Positions 9,925-21,559 are shown, counted from the stretch's first letter. The stretch: DNA of 64,000 nt from Athripsodes cinereus (GCA_947579605.1 OX388305.1:20287542-20351541), one strand, 5' to 3'. Program-made: numbers and translations. The notes: generated by a model not told the origin, from the letters alone.

Positions 9925-12339
9925 CTTTAACCCTGCTTTTTAGACGAGAATGATTTTTGAAAGCTAACAAAACGGGTAGGAGCTGATGGTTTTGTTCATA
10001 GAATGTCTGATATTATTATACTCTGTAAAATATATTTTTAAGATAATGTACCTACTACGTACCTAGGTATATCCTTTTCGTATACCTATTATAAAAATAA
10101 CGACAACACTTATCCTTGTAACGCTTATTGACCATTACATATTGAAATTTCAATTCAACACAGGTTTCAAAGTAATAATTATTATGTAAAATAGCAGTAG
10201 TGAGAAATTATCAAACTTCAATTTGAGTTTTTCTCCCTCGTATATTCGATATGACGTACAACAGTTAAAATACGGTGAGTGTACAACAAAACGAAATGAT
10301 GTGATTTGCACGAATGATATCGAGGGCCTTAACCTAAAATTTCCTTCGAGTGATCCCTGTCTATCACCGCTTCTAGTACAAATGTCACTTTAAAAAAGTG
10401 TTTCTTTTGGGGCGGTCAAATGGTACCTACCTTGCACTCTCTCACCGTTTCTTATTTTGAAAATAATGTGAAAACATTGCTCTTAATAATATAGATAAAC
10501 AATATACCTACACATGCTTGTAGTTCCACAACTAATAGAACAAGAGGACATCGGATCTTTAGTACGCAAGCTTTTGAGAGTTTTGTAAAATGCAAGAAGG
10601 TTTACACTGACGAAAATTTATTAGGTATATATGTTAATCTCTACCTCAGCCGGCAAAAATTGTTTAGACTATCATCACCCTCTTGAGCAACGCTGGGATT
10701 AAAATTCCTAATAATTTGTAAGTGTCTCTGTTATACCATCCAACGAGCGTATTATGACAAGAATTTGTGAAGTGTAATCTTCATACAATTGAAACAATAA
10801 CTTAGTATGATATATCACTGAGTACCAACATTAGAAGGGAACTGGAATATTAACATACCTAGTTTTCTATATCTATCATTTTAATACTAATTGTTTTGTA
10901 ATTGATATCCTCATAAGGGTACATACTTAAGTACATGAAGCGAGAAATAACCCAGTGGATTTACTTGTGAGTTATTAAAACATAATTCCGTAGTACTGTC
11001 GGATAAGATTAAATCTCCCACTCTTTTTGTCTTTTTTTAAGTATCCTGTAACAAAAAAATATTCGAAAAACATCAACTTCCTATCTATAAAATCTTTAGT
11101 TTAGTAATTACGATAGTTGTGGGATACATTTGTGGGATATATTGTGCTAGTAAAGAGATTTATTACTATATTATTTAATGGCACGGAGAGAGCAATCGGC
11201 ATGTTTAGCCCTGCTTGCAGCAAGTTCGTTGGCTCTCCCATTTGTAAGATATTTTTTTCATTTATTTTTACAATGTACATAGGATCAGATAGTGAATTAT
11301 AGAATATGATATACATGTTTACACGATTATGCATAAATAATTCGCTGTCCAATATTACATATTTCAAGATAATTTAAATAGATTTTTTTTTATTATTCTT
11401 AAGGCGTTCCACCCAGTATTGAGTGATATTGCTTAAAGGTAGAGTTAAACATGAAAATATTATCAAAACGAATCTATACTTTCAATGGAAAAGATGCCGT
11501 TATGGTATATTTATGTGAATAATAATATAGGTCTACTTTTTATCGTTTCATTAAAACTTATCATGTTATTATAAATGAAAAACGACGAAATTATATCAGA
11601 GAGTCTTTACCTGCAAACATTTCCGAAATAATTTACTTGAATTACGTTGAATGAAAAAATCTCAACAATTCGTTCATAGGTACAAAGTTTGCGATACGGA
11701 AAATATGCTTATTGTGTAGGCGTAGTATGTATGTACCTATGTATGTATGAAATAAAATATCTTCACAAATACCTCGAATAATATGACCCCCGTGTAGATA
11801 TGGCAGAATATCAAAACCGAAACTGAAAAGGATTCACACACAATATTGTTACTACATATATACCCAGTAATGTAATATCGCAACGGTACGAGACAAGGGA
11901 ATATTATATTTTATACTAACTAGCTATTGAACTCAACATTGTTGGTGGTGAATTATGAAAAAAATCTGGTCGAATGAAACAAATATAAAAATTAAGTAGG
12001 TGGAAATATCGAATTGCAATGAGCTCTTCATTGTATCACAAAACGAGCCAAATTGGTCAGTGGCATGATGGTAATTTTTCAATTTTGAATGCGTATTGTT
12101 GATATGTTGGAGAGATTATAAATACTTGTGGATGATATAAAAAAGAAATATTAAAAGATTGTAGTTAAATAATTCCTCAGTAAAATAATTAATTTTTATT
12201 GCCAAAATAAAGTAGTTATACAAGTAGATTACTTGGGTTAGTTAGTTATACCATGTAACCTTATTATTTGTATCCATATATTTTGTACAATAAAGTTAAT
12301 TATTATTATTACCTATGTTACAATATATTAAGAAAAAAA
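9925..12339. other. No gene seen
   Basis: Long AT-rich stretch. I find no repeat shared with the rest of the window and no coding signal above chance. Confidence 0.45.
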
Positions 12340-12459
12340 GTACCAAAAGGCGGGCTTATTGCACATGCAACTTTTCCAGCCAACCTGGAAATTCGATTTC
12401 AAATTAAAGATAAAAAGTATTCGCCTTACTTCTTTATCTCGTTATGTGAACATAAGTAA
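12340..12459 (+). pseudogene. Possible matrix-metalloproteinase-like exon fragment, decayed
   Basis: The frame passing through 12349 reads KGGLIAHATFPANLEIRF. This resembles the GG-x-x-AHA-x-FP-x-x-x-x-I-H-F segment in the catalytic domain of matrixins, where the His in AHA and the His in IHF bind the structural zinc and the following Asp/Glu bind calcium. Here the second His is Arg and the acidic run is lost (FQIKD), so it could not fold normally. It ends in TAA at 12457-12459. No neighbouring exon, propeptide Cys motif or HExxHxxGxxH helix was found nearby, and no convincing splice acceptor precedes it. It may be a pseudoexon or a chance resemblance. Confidence 0.3.
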
Positions 12460-13827
12460 TGAACTTAAGTTCAGATATGTTTTTTTTATATATATTATGT
12501 AGGTTTAAATTCACGTGAAAACCCTAATAATAAATTATCTGTATTTTTGCATTCACATGGATGTGATTATCATAAAATCCAGGCATTTAAATAAATTAAT
12601 ATTTTTCGCCTTTTCTAAATCGGTGTGATCTAGTGTAAAATTAACAATTATTGTAAAAACCTTGAAGGGTGATTATTTATAAAATATGCTAGTATTACTG
12701 TTAGCTTAAAAATCACTAATGGACAAACTCAAAACATTGAGTGTCTGTTAACATCATCGCTCCATTATATTCTTAACAAGGTATATTGTATTAATGTTTA
12801 TAAAACTGATCAAACTTCTCGATTGGATGTTAACACAATCTAACATTATGCAAAATCTAACCAGAAGAAATGAGAAAGGTGTCCCAACGCTTCTGAATTG
12901 GCTTTTGGCTGGCTTGAGTGATCGATCACTTTCGGTGTCCATGGACAGAGTTCACAAATTACGCCATCCTCACCGTCACGGTTGAAGGTCCACCAATCGA
13001 GAAAAGATTTTTTCAGTAAGCAATTTTCTAAAAGCAATCATTTTTTGGGATCTCTGCGTTGTGCCCCAATCCAGTTAAACAGCAAAACAAAATTCAATAT
13101 TCTAAGCATTTATGTATTTGTTTTTTTTTTTTGTATACAGCTTCATGTTGGTGTACCTAACTTTAAGGTCCTAAGTTCCTTAATTTAAGGACAAAACTGT
13201 ACCTAAGTATACTATCATACAATATCTTATATGTTTTCTATATTTGCTAGATAAGGTTTTATCCGAATATATAAATACATATAAACAAAGTAAAATATTA
13301 TTATGGTGAGATTTCATGCGAGATATAAAACGATTTGCTTCATCGCTCCATTGATACTCAACAACGAAAACCACTTTATACAAAATGCAAGAGAAGAATA
13401 CCAAACACAACACAACGTATAATAATTTGGATTATTACTATTAGTTTGACTAAAGTAATCCAATGAAAGAGTCCGAGTGTATCTTACACTGAGATAATCT
13501 AGAGACAACTGTACCTCTCTCGAGAACATCGATTTTTCATTGTCATCGAATCATGTCAACAGACGATCCAATAACGTGGCCTTTTAAAATAATTATAGCG
13601 GACCATAAGGCAAAGAAAATTTCTACTTTTAATTTCTAATTTTAAATTGCTACTCTCAATCATGATGTCGAGAGTGATGGATATTTAAAAAAATATCAGT
13701 AAAGAATTACCACCGATGCTTACTAAAATATTTTGATCTCCCGCCCTTTTATATTAGCTTAGGAAGCACTGGGTGTATTACATATATGTGTGTTCTTTAT
13801 TGAGGATATTTTCTTATCAATTTATCT
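12460..13827. other. No gene seen
   Basis: AT-rich, with several short overlapping chance ORFs around 12750-13040 and 13180-13530 that show no family motifs. Confidence 0.4.
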
Positions 13828-13987
13828 ATCATCATCATCGTCATAGCCCCTAACACTCCTCTAAGAAGTTTAGCACATAAACCAGCCTCCTTCATTCATA
13901 GCGACTCTGAGCCAACTGTGTCACATCTTCCCACGATATTCCGTTCACTCTGATATCGTCGTCATAGGAATGGTGTATTGTGAAAGA
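13828..13987 (-). pseudogene. LINE family H RT C-terminus, degenerate
   Basis: Minus-strand copy: an ATCATCATCG tail, CTAACACTCCTCTAAGAAG (stop-proximal), GACTCTGAGCCAACTGTGTC and CTTCCCACGATATTCC correspond block by block to 35545-35690. It ends abruptly after GTGTATTGTGAAAG, so only about 50 codons of the C-terminus are left. Confidence 0.7.
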
Positions 13988-15116
13988 TAAACTTATAATT
14001 TAATCACAATACGCAGTGTTATAATTTTACATTTCACTGAAGACAGGAAGTTATTAATAAAACGCATAATTTCAACCCATTATGAAATTTCGATGAATAT
14101 TCTAAAACCATTCTATTTACATCTCAATTACAATATTACATTCTTTTTCCTATTGCCGAATATGCGATGTGGAACAAATTTCTATTGTGAATATGACGCC
14201 TTCTGTAAGACGTTTTATATGAAATATTGAATTGTATATCATTATGTTCTACCCAAAACTACTTCCAACACTACTAGATATAATAAAATCGATGTATTTT
14301 TTTCGTCCGTGGTTTTCCGACAGTCGAATCGGGCCCATCCGAAATCGATGATTTAAATGTACATACATTTTCCTCTCTGTAATATTTCTTCGTAAATGCG
14401 TATTTTATTTCATATTTCGATTTTATTATTGTACCTTTTTTGATACAATTTTTACTTTATGAAAATATTAAGGTCCATTTTTTCGCAGTGATATAAAATG
14501 GTTTGTTCACCAAATGGGGTAAAAATATATAACAAGTATTGAAAAAATAATTTAGTGCAAATGTTATTGTAGCTTGACGATGTCGCCAGCTCCAAACACA
14601 AAGTTGTAGAATATAATATTTTGTCGATTTTCCGTTGTCTGCTTCATTTGCTTTTATTGTCTGTAATCTAATTGACAACAGGTATATTTATTAAACTTAG
14701 GTAGTCGTTGAATGACCGCTTAACGAAGCAGTGCTACCAGAGAGAAATGGAAAAATAAATACTGGTACAGGCGTTATCAATTGATTTTTATTTTCTAAAA
14801 TTGCCTACTTGTTAAATGTAACAGTTAAATAATATTGTTTCAAGATAGGTTTTCAGGGTGGGTGTAGTATTTCAACCCTGAATTGAACGGGATAAAACCA
14901 AAGAATTATTGGACTACGTATTATTACATAGATACATGTTGAATATTGTTTCAATCAGTGAAAGTACTGGATTGTTTAATATTATTTGCAATCGTGTCTA
15001 TTTTACATAGTAATTAATATTCTTTGCTTTATTTTTTACCTTTAGGTACTTTGATTGTGGAATCATAAATTATTCTGTTATACCAATGTCTACCTTTATA
15101 ACAATTTACATATAAG
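13988..15116. other. No gene seen
   Basis: AT-rich, nothing recognised. Confidence 0.4.
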
Positions 15117-15355
15117 CTCCCGGCAAAGAATCGGTCTCCGGCTCATTTCGGTAAGTTTTTGAGTGTCATGTAAAAAAGCAGACGTTTGGAAAATATTAGA
15201 AATTTTCATCTCAAATTAAGCATTTTTTTATTTGTCACCCATCGTGAACGTCTAAACTTTTTGTTGGCACGCAGAGGACAGCTTGTTCGTTTATCGTATG
15301 TGGCTGGTCTACTGCCTACGCCCCTTGTAGGGTATGCCGTAATAGGATGGTATGG
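15117..15355 (+). repeat. Family B repeat, near full length
   Basis: Sense copy of family B (about 240 bp). Landmarks from 5' to 3' are CGGCAAAGAATCGGTCTCC, TAAGTTTTTGAGTGTCATGT, CACCCATCGTGAACGTC, GTTGGCACGCAGAGGACAGC, and the 3' end CGCCCCTTGTAGGGTATGCC. The encoded run FLLARRGQL-x-x-LPTPLVGYAV parallels that of the copy at 17773-18021. Confidence 0.75.
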
Positions 15356-15796
15356 TAAAATAAATAATATCACACTTACAAAATAATACAAGTACCTACC
15401 TACCTATTTGGAGATAATGTTATGTGAATTAGGAAGGTACCTACATATACCTATACCTATATATTATAATATGTAGAATATGATGACATAATAATAATAA
15501 CATATTCCACATACGTAGAAACATTTCACGAAATGACATGAAACCAAAATGGTCATTTTTCATCTGAAAAAAAGGATTCTGAAAAGTATTAAATAACAAA
15601 AATAATAATAATAATACTTGTTATAACGTAACGAGAAAAACATATATCTGTAAACAAACATAATCATAATAATTTCATAAATAATTATGTTCGTTTGTAC
15701 CTATATGTCCTTAGGAATAGACACCAGGGTTAGATGACAAGACAGAGATGCTATGATTATAATAATTATAATTATTATTTTCAAATTGTCTTGGGT

Positions 15797-15931
15797 AAGC
15801 GATGAAGTTTGCCACTTTGTCCTGAAAGTCTTTTTTTGTTGGCATTAGAAAGACAGCTTGCATGTTAATGGCATTCAGTTGATATGCTGGCTACCCCGCT
15901 TTGGGTATACGTCGTGTTGATATAGTAGTAG
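15797..15931 (+). repeat. Family B repeat, 3' half
   Basis: Sense copy of the 3' half: AGCGATGAAGTTTGCCAC, TTGGCATTAGAAAGACAGC, GATATGCTGGCTACCCCGC and a GATATAGTAGTAG tail. It lies directly before a truncated SINE D (15941-16090). Confidence 0.7.
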
Positions 15932-15940
15932 GAATAATAG

Positions 15941-16090
15941 AGTGTAGTTTGGGTGTTGCATGTATAGTGTTTGGTGCAACGTATAAGTATTATGTGTAGG
16001 TATCATCACGATGGCACCCATAATAAATTTTTGATATCTTGATTTAGAACTAGCTCGATCTGTGTTAACTGTCTATTATGTATTTTATGC
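15941..16090 (+). mobile_element. SINE family D, 3' part
   Basis: This matches the body and tail of the SINE at 42346-42598: GTTTGGGTGTTGCATGTATA, GGCACCCATAATA, TTGATTTAGAACTAGCTCG and GTGTTAACTGTCTATTATG. The tRNA-like head is missing (5' truncation). Confidence 0.7.
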
Positions 16091-16948
16091 TTTGAACATG
16101 AAGAATTTTGCAAAATAATGCAAAACATTTCTTACCGCGTAATTATCATATTGTAAATGTTAATTACATAAAAAATATTTTTAAACACCAGTTTTGAACG
16201 AGGTCTCTTTCATTGGGCAGGTTTTAGGTTCCTGTATAAAATGTTTATTATTTATATTAATGTTATGAGATTTCAATTGGAATGAAATACCTACATAATA
16301 TTGTCTAAGCATAGCAAATGGTTTTGCCAGATGTAAAATATTTTACTTTAATTATTATAGTTTTTATATTGTTATTATCCCCAAGTATTAATTTGTGTAG
16401 GTATTCGGTGTTTATTCCTAAGCAAAGATGAGTAAACTTCACTAGTATAATAATGATTCGTACAAACATCAATCATTTTATTCAACTTCATGTCAAAAAA
16501 ATATGTGCTTAAAACAACAACATAATCAACCTACGTTCCATACATATCATTCGTCTGAATATGTACATAATTTGTATTAATAGTACCAACAATTTTTTTA
16601 AAATAATCTTAATGCAATAAAAATTGTATCGAGATCAAATAAATTGAAGCAATCGTTCGTTCTACTTTCGATTAAACAAACACGAGAATGAAATCTCTCT
16701 TATGTTAACTGTATCGATTGAATTCGGTATTGTTCTACTACTTGTGTTCCAATACAATAAAATTATAGAAAATGTATTAATTTGAATTTTATAGAAATTG
16801 TGTGTTATTGTTTTTGTGTATACAAATGAATGAGGAAAATAATTTTTCTTTTTATATATAATTTCAAATGTCTTTGTACGATATAATGTAAATGGATATT
16901 ATGAATCCTTTGAACAAACCTGTTCTCGTCAGAACCGATAAGATAATA
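16091..16948. other. No gene seen
   Basis: AT-rich, nothing recognised. Confidence 0.4.
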
Positions 16949-17090
16949 TCTTCTTCTTCTTCTGTCTTTGTTGTCGGTCCCTCAGTGCTGAGGATCGTGA
17001 CCATCATTTGTATAGGTGTGGACAAAATGCTTCCAGCCACTTCGATCCTCCGCTCTTCGTAGCGGCTGGTGCAAGGTCCCCCCCCCCGTT
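16949..17090 (-). pseudogene. LINE RT C-terminus with (GAA)n tail
   Basis: On the minus strand the frame reads RRAEDRSGWKHFVHTYTNDG then HDPQH and a stop, followed by GACAGAAGAAGAAGAAG as tail. The A-x-DR-x-x-W-x-x-x-V pattern is the usual last motif of RTE/Jockey-like LINE polyproteins, and the (GAA)n tail also occurs on the copy at 43371-43705. It covers fewer than 45 codons and is truncated next to a C9-10 run. Confidence 0.6.
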
Positions 17091-17092
17091 GC

Positions 17093-17145
17093 CAAGATAT
17101 CCTTTTAAACATAATATACCTACATATGTTTAAAAGGATATCTTG
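17093..17145. repeat. Perfect 21-bp inverted repeat
   Basis: Arms at 17093-17113 and 17125-17145 are exact reverse complements (starting CAAGATATCCTTTTAAACAT), separated by an 11-base loop. It abuts the truncated 5' end of the LINE fragment at 16949-17090, so it may have arisen by a template switch at insertion. Confidence 0.9.
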
Positions 17146-17263
17146 TAAGATAGTAAATTTATTCCGAAAAAATAAGAACTTATAGGAACCTACTTATTAT
17201 AATAAATTTATAAGTATACCGATGAAGTAGGAAATAGAAATGTTTTTGAAATAACTGTTTTAT

Positions 17264-17322
17264 TAAGTTGTATTTGGGTTTATAACAAAACCCAGATAGG
17301 TATATCTTTTCTAAAAAAAAAC
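17264..17322 (+). mobile_element. SINE family C, 3' tail only
   Basis: It carries AAGTTGTATTTGGGTTTATA, ACAAAACCCAGATAGGTATA and a terminal A-run, the same as the end of the SINEs at 9734-9924 and 51851-52022. It is severely 5'-truncated. Confidence 0.65.
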
Positions 17323-17772
17323 TTGTATTTTTTTAAAATCTTTGAAATATCTCATTTTCAAAAATTTATTTGAAATAATTAAAAGTGATTTTTTTTTTTC
17401 ATTTTTATCCTATATTAAGTTTATTAATTGGTCTTTAATTATTATCTTATTTATGTACTTAAGTTACGAGTAACCGCCGTAACTTGAAACCTCCTACGAG
17501 TATTTCAACAAATAAATGAGTTATTAGAATTTGGTTAATTTATTATTTTTTTTTTATTCATATTCTGATAATATTTTGTGTAGAAAGTAATGAAACATTA
17601 TGGTGATTTTCATAAGACATATGTAGGTACGATACAGCAGAACAAAACGTATTTTTCTATTGAAATTCGTTTCAGAGCTTTGACACACTCTTGATGATAA
17701 TTAAGTATATGAGACAATCACTACGTGGTTATAATGTACTTATTATAATAATTACCAATACTTATATTATTA

Positions 17773-18021
17773 TACTACTACTATACCATCACGGCATATC
17801 CCACAAGTGGGGTAGCCAGCAGATCAGCTGCATGTAAGAAACATGCAAACTGTCCTCTTCGTGCCAATATAAAATCAAGACATTCACGATGGGTGGCAAG
17901 CCTCATCGCTGAATTTAAGATGTCAAATGTCTTCATTTTTTCGAACACCTGCCTTTTACAGGACACTCGAAAACTTACGCAGAAGAGTGGGAGACCAATT
18001 CTTTACCGGGTGCTCCACGGG
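17773..18021 (-). repeat. Family B repeat, best full-length copy
   Basis: About 249 bp, minus sense. From its 5' end (18021) it reads CCCGTGGAGCACCCGG, GGTCTCCCACTCTTCTGCG, AGTTTTCGAGTGTCCTG, TTCAGCGATGAGGCTTGCC, CACGAAGAGGACAGTTTGC and the 3' end CTGGCTACCCCACTTGTGGG with a TAG-repeat tail. Codons in one frame stay open for 61 residues (LARRGQF, LLATPLVGYAVMV). It has no tRNA- or 5S-like head, so it may be the 3' region of a LINE rather than a true SINE. Confidence 0.75.
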
Positions 18022-18029
18022 ATGTATAA

Positions 18030-19018
18030 TTATGTACCTAGATGATTATATTATGTATCAAATGAGCTTTACACAATATTATATTTGATTGTATTATATT
18101 ATTTAAATAATGTATATTTGACTCTTTCTGAAATATAGAGTCGCGCTTTGAACGAGAATATTATTACATATGAGAGATGTTTTAAGGTAGTGAAAAATAT
18201 CTTAGTAGCGATGTAGGTTATAATCAAATCACATACCAACATACCACTTTAATTTTTTTGTTGCACAGTTGACGCTTTTTAGTAGCATTTATACTGAATT
18301 ACGGTTTCCGCAGATGGTATTCAGCTTATATACCATCATTCGAAAGACCAACATATTATTGTAGTCTGTCCATCGTGAATCACTGATACTTCTTTCACAG
18401 CGAATAAAGTGAAATAACAGAGTGTTACCATTACGATATTAATTATGTTCTTACCTAATTTCTGCTTCCACACATGAAATATTTAACATAATAATAATTA
18501 TACATATACGAATGTGATTATGCCTGTATTTAATTCACGTTGTGTTATAGTAATTAGCAAGCTCTTCATTAGAATATTATTATTATTATCTACTTATTAT
18601 ATTGTAGCACTTGTCTGTGATTAGAATCTATGTAGAAGGCAAAATCACCGAAGCACACGCGTGTTATTATAAAAGCCGGGCAACGTTAATCAAAAACTTA
18701 CTCTTTCCGTTTATCTTTTAAATTAAATTTTATTAATCCGTTAAATTTAACATTATTTTCCATGGAGTTTCCAGCAATAAAGAGGTCCCTCACTCTTTTC
18801 TGTGAGTTGAAACCCATTCATTCATACCATCACGCTATTTCTTGTAGACAAACCTACATTGAATTTAAAATGAAAGTAGAAATATTATTATCGTAAATGT
18901 TTTGTTTTTTCTGGCACCGCTGAACGCTGTTATGGTTCCAGGAGAATATAATTAATTTTCAATAATAAAAATAAGGAAGTGTGGTAGCCAACAAATTTTC
19001 TACGTGTTATAAACATCC
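18030..19018. other. No gene; possible short family B fragment
   Basis: Mostly AT-rich unidentified sequence. Around 18768-18815 a stretch (CCAGCAATAAAGAGGTCCC, TCACTCTTTTCTGTGAG) weakly resembles the 5' end of family B in plus sense. Confidence 0.35.
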
Positions 19019-19020
19019 TA

Positions 19021-19193
19021 CACTGAGAAAAATGCTCACAACGAATCATTGGTACGTACTACTATCAGAATAGGACCAGAGATAGTACAAACGATTTGTT
19101 AGTACGAATCTAAAATATTAACTTTTCGCAAACAAATCATTGGTAAATTTACCAACGATTCGTTGTAGAATTTTGTTAGTATTTTTCTCAGTG
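19021..19193. mobile_element. 173-bp Tc1/mariner-type MITE
   Basis: The ends are CACTGAGAAAAATGCT and its imperfect reverse complement (AGTATTTTTCTCAGTG), flanked on both sides by TA (19019-19020, 19194-19195). Internally the arms continue with ACAACGAATCATTGGTA facing TACCAACGATTCGTTGT. TA target duplication plus a palindromic body indicates a non-autonomous Tc1/mariner-type element. It has no ORF. Confidence 0.85.
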
Positions 19194-19195
19194 TA

Positions 19196-19516
19196 TTTGT
19201 TCTTTTTGTGTCAGCAATAGTAAAACATTAAGGATTCGTAGCATTCATCACTGAACTTAATTAGCCAATTATGCCATGCGTGATATATTTACCTACAATT
19301 ATTTGAGATTTGCATACTTAAAATAACAAATATAATCACTTTTTAACGGTAGGTAATTAGCTCGTTTATCCACTAACCGTTAATGTTTAGTTCATATTAT
19401 TATAAGTATAAAATTATGCAGCATTATACAAAATAATTCACTGTGATGTTATTTAGTGAAACAGTTAATACCAGAGTTAATACGTTACCCATACATCTAT
19501 ATATCCATCTATCTAT
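19196..19516. other. No gene seen
   Basis: AT-rich, nothing recognised. Confidence 0.4.
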
Positions 19517-19700
19517 TTCCTCACGCCAGAAGGTAGGCAGAGAGAACAGGATGCATATACTTCTTTCGCCTCCTCTTCACTTGTGCAACCTCTCATCCAC
19601 GCACACGAATTTTTCGTACTTAATCTACATGATCTGAGCTTTCTATCGCCTTTCTTAAATTCTTCAGTTGGTACTCTCGCCCATGTTGAAAAACACAGCC
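19517..19700 (-). pseudogene. LINE family A RT C-terminus, degenerate
   Basis: Minus-strand copy with the order CCTCACGCC, GGTAGGCAGAGAGAACAGG, ACTTCTTTCGCCTCCTC and CATGATCTGAGC, parallel to 5641-5800. The encoded fragment CAWMRGCTSEEEAKEVYAS matches the CMRNCMNVEEAKEVCKD region. The end codons are partly deleted. Confidence 0.65.
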
Positions 19701-20322
19701 TCTTAAAATAAAAATAATATTTCCACGCTAAGCTCAAGCTATGCGGAGTTGTTGGATGAATAGACAGGTGATATAAAGGTAGATTTAAGAAGAAAAATGC
19801 TGACTTCAAACAAGTAGATAATAATAATTGTGAACTTGCACAATCCGCGTAATTATGAACAAGTGTCTACGAGTATTAAAAAACTTATGTATGCGAGATG
19901 TAGTGTTTTTACAATGAGCTATGGGAATGTTAGGGGATTTTTTTCATATTTTCCTTCTTACGTTTTATTCCTTCTACGATAATGTCACAACTTATCAAAC
20001 GTACAAACAAGATGTAGATATAAGACGCACGGGTAATTATTTTTTTAATACACCTTATATTAATTATTATTTAACTTTCAAATATTATTTAAATTTAAAT
20101 ATAAATTATTATGTAACAAATGATGTTGGGCGCCGACGCACTCGGCAGAGATCTGTATTAAGATATTATACATATTTTATTCAGAGACGAGTTTATGCCC
20201 CCATTCGCAATGTCTTTACTTTTATTGGCACATTTGTACTTACTTTTTTACATAATATTAAGTTGCTGGTCTCAGAAATGAGAGAATCAGAATTAAAAAT
20301 CAATCGATTAGTACCTACAGAC
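19701..20322. other. Unassigned; long AT-rich ORF
   Basis: A 134-codon plus-strand ORF (19921-20325) is present, rich in Tyr, Phe, Asn and Ile, with no domain I recognise. Its stop codon is the TAA target duplication of the MITE that follows. Composition suggests chance. I do not call it a gene. Confidence 0.35.
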
Positions 20323-20325
20323 TAA

Positions 20326-20443
20326 CGGTCGGTTTCAATAACCTATCTATTCATTACTAACAGTTAAAATCTATTGTTTCAAATATTTTATACAATAGAT
20401 TTTAACTGTTGGTAATTGATAGACAGATTATTGAAATCGACCA
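20326..20443 (+). mobile_element. 118-bp Harbinger-like MITE, copy 2
   Basis: The same 118-bp element as at 2786-2903: GGTTTCAATAACCTATCTAT at the left end, and CAGATTATTGAAATCGACC at the right. The inner arms are AACAGTTAAAATCTATTG facing CAATAGATTTTAACTGTT. It is flanked by perfect TAA (20323-20325 and 20444-20446), which fits the 3-bp TWA preference of PIF/Harbinger elements. Confidence 0.85.
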
Positions 20444-20825
20444 TAAAAGTATGCAAGTACTAAAGATAGAATGAATATTTGTTAATTGTTCGCTATCCGG
20501 TTAGTGAGTGTTGGACAGATCAGATGCCATTATTTTCTGTATATTTTCAAATGTGCGTATAAAAAGAAGGTGTTTTTAAAACCTCTCAGAGTCTGTATAG
20601 TATTGTTTGATGCCAATATAAAACATTTTCAATTATTTGGGTTTATTTTTGGGGAGATGGCTCTTTAGCAGCTGCTTGCAGCCTATAACTACTCCTCAAT
20701 TTTAAATTATATAAACATTTAAAATAAATTGAAGGCTGATTATTACAAAGGTGCTAAGGTATCAGTGATCTGCACTGGTTATCCAGTTATTCAATTACAT
20801 AAGATAGATAGATACAAATCTATCT

Positions 20826-21033
20826 TTAACCTGTATCACAAATGGAGGACGGCAGAGAAGACAGAATGGTATTGACATATTGTTACAAGCGATTCTTTTA
20901 AAGCAACCGTCCTTGGAAATTTGATCCTCTTGTAGTTCTCAAATTAATGCCTATACCTACTTTCTTCGTTAATGTTTCATAATCCATTTGCTTCACATGT
21001 TCAAACCATCGCAATTTATTTACACGCGATTGA
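20826..21033 (-). pseudogene. LINE family A RT C-terminus, highly diverged
   Basis: Minus strand; CTGTATCACAAATGGAGGAC and GGCAGAGAAGACAGAATGG echo the family A 3' end. The GTCCTTGGAAATTTGATCC block and CACATGTTCAAACCATCGC correspond to 5790-5930. There are many substitutions and indels; no open frame is left. Confidence 0.6.
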
Positions 21034-21559
21034 ATTTAGATTAACGTTGACTATCCGTTTACGGGTATCATTTTCATCTCTACATTATTATTATTATTAT
21101 TGTCATCTTCTCGTGTCCATTATTAAAATTTCCATGCAGGAATGTGCAGAATGTTTAATCTATTTTCAACTTCACTTATCCTATTATTACCTTCTTTTGT
21201 TTTAATCAGCATTTGCTGTTGGAGTCATGCGACATTTTTCAAGAATGCTGAAACGAATGAATGTTTTAATACTGATACATAGATATTACTTATATTATAC
21301 TCTTTTTTCATACATGTTTTGTCAACCAACTGTGTGTCTTTCTATGTAATAAATAAACAAATCAATATGTACCTAATCAGTGTCAATTCAACCGCTGCTT
21401 CATTGTTATCCACGTCATCCAGGAAAGTATCTTAAGAAGTCCGTAATATCGTTAGGCAATACATTGTCGTTTAAAACTGGACAACTGACCCAAGTTCATC
21501 ACAATTTATAATTACATGATACGAACTATAAATCTATTTTGAATATCAGAGACGAAAGC

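Noticed and set aside
19921..20325. 134-codon plus-strand ORF
   Set aside because: AT-driven composition (Tyr, Phe, Asn, Ile), no domain, and its stop codon is the target duplication of a MITE.
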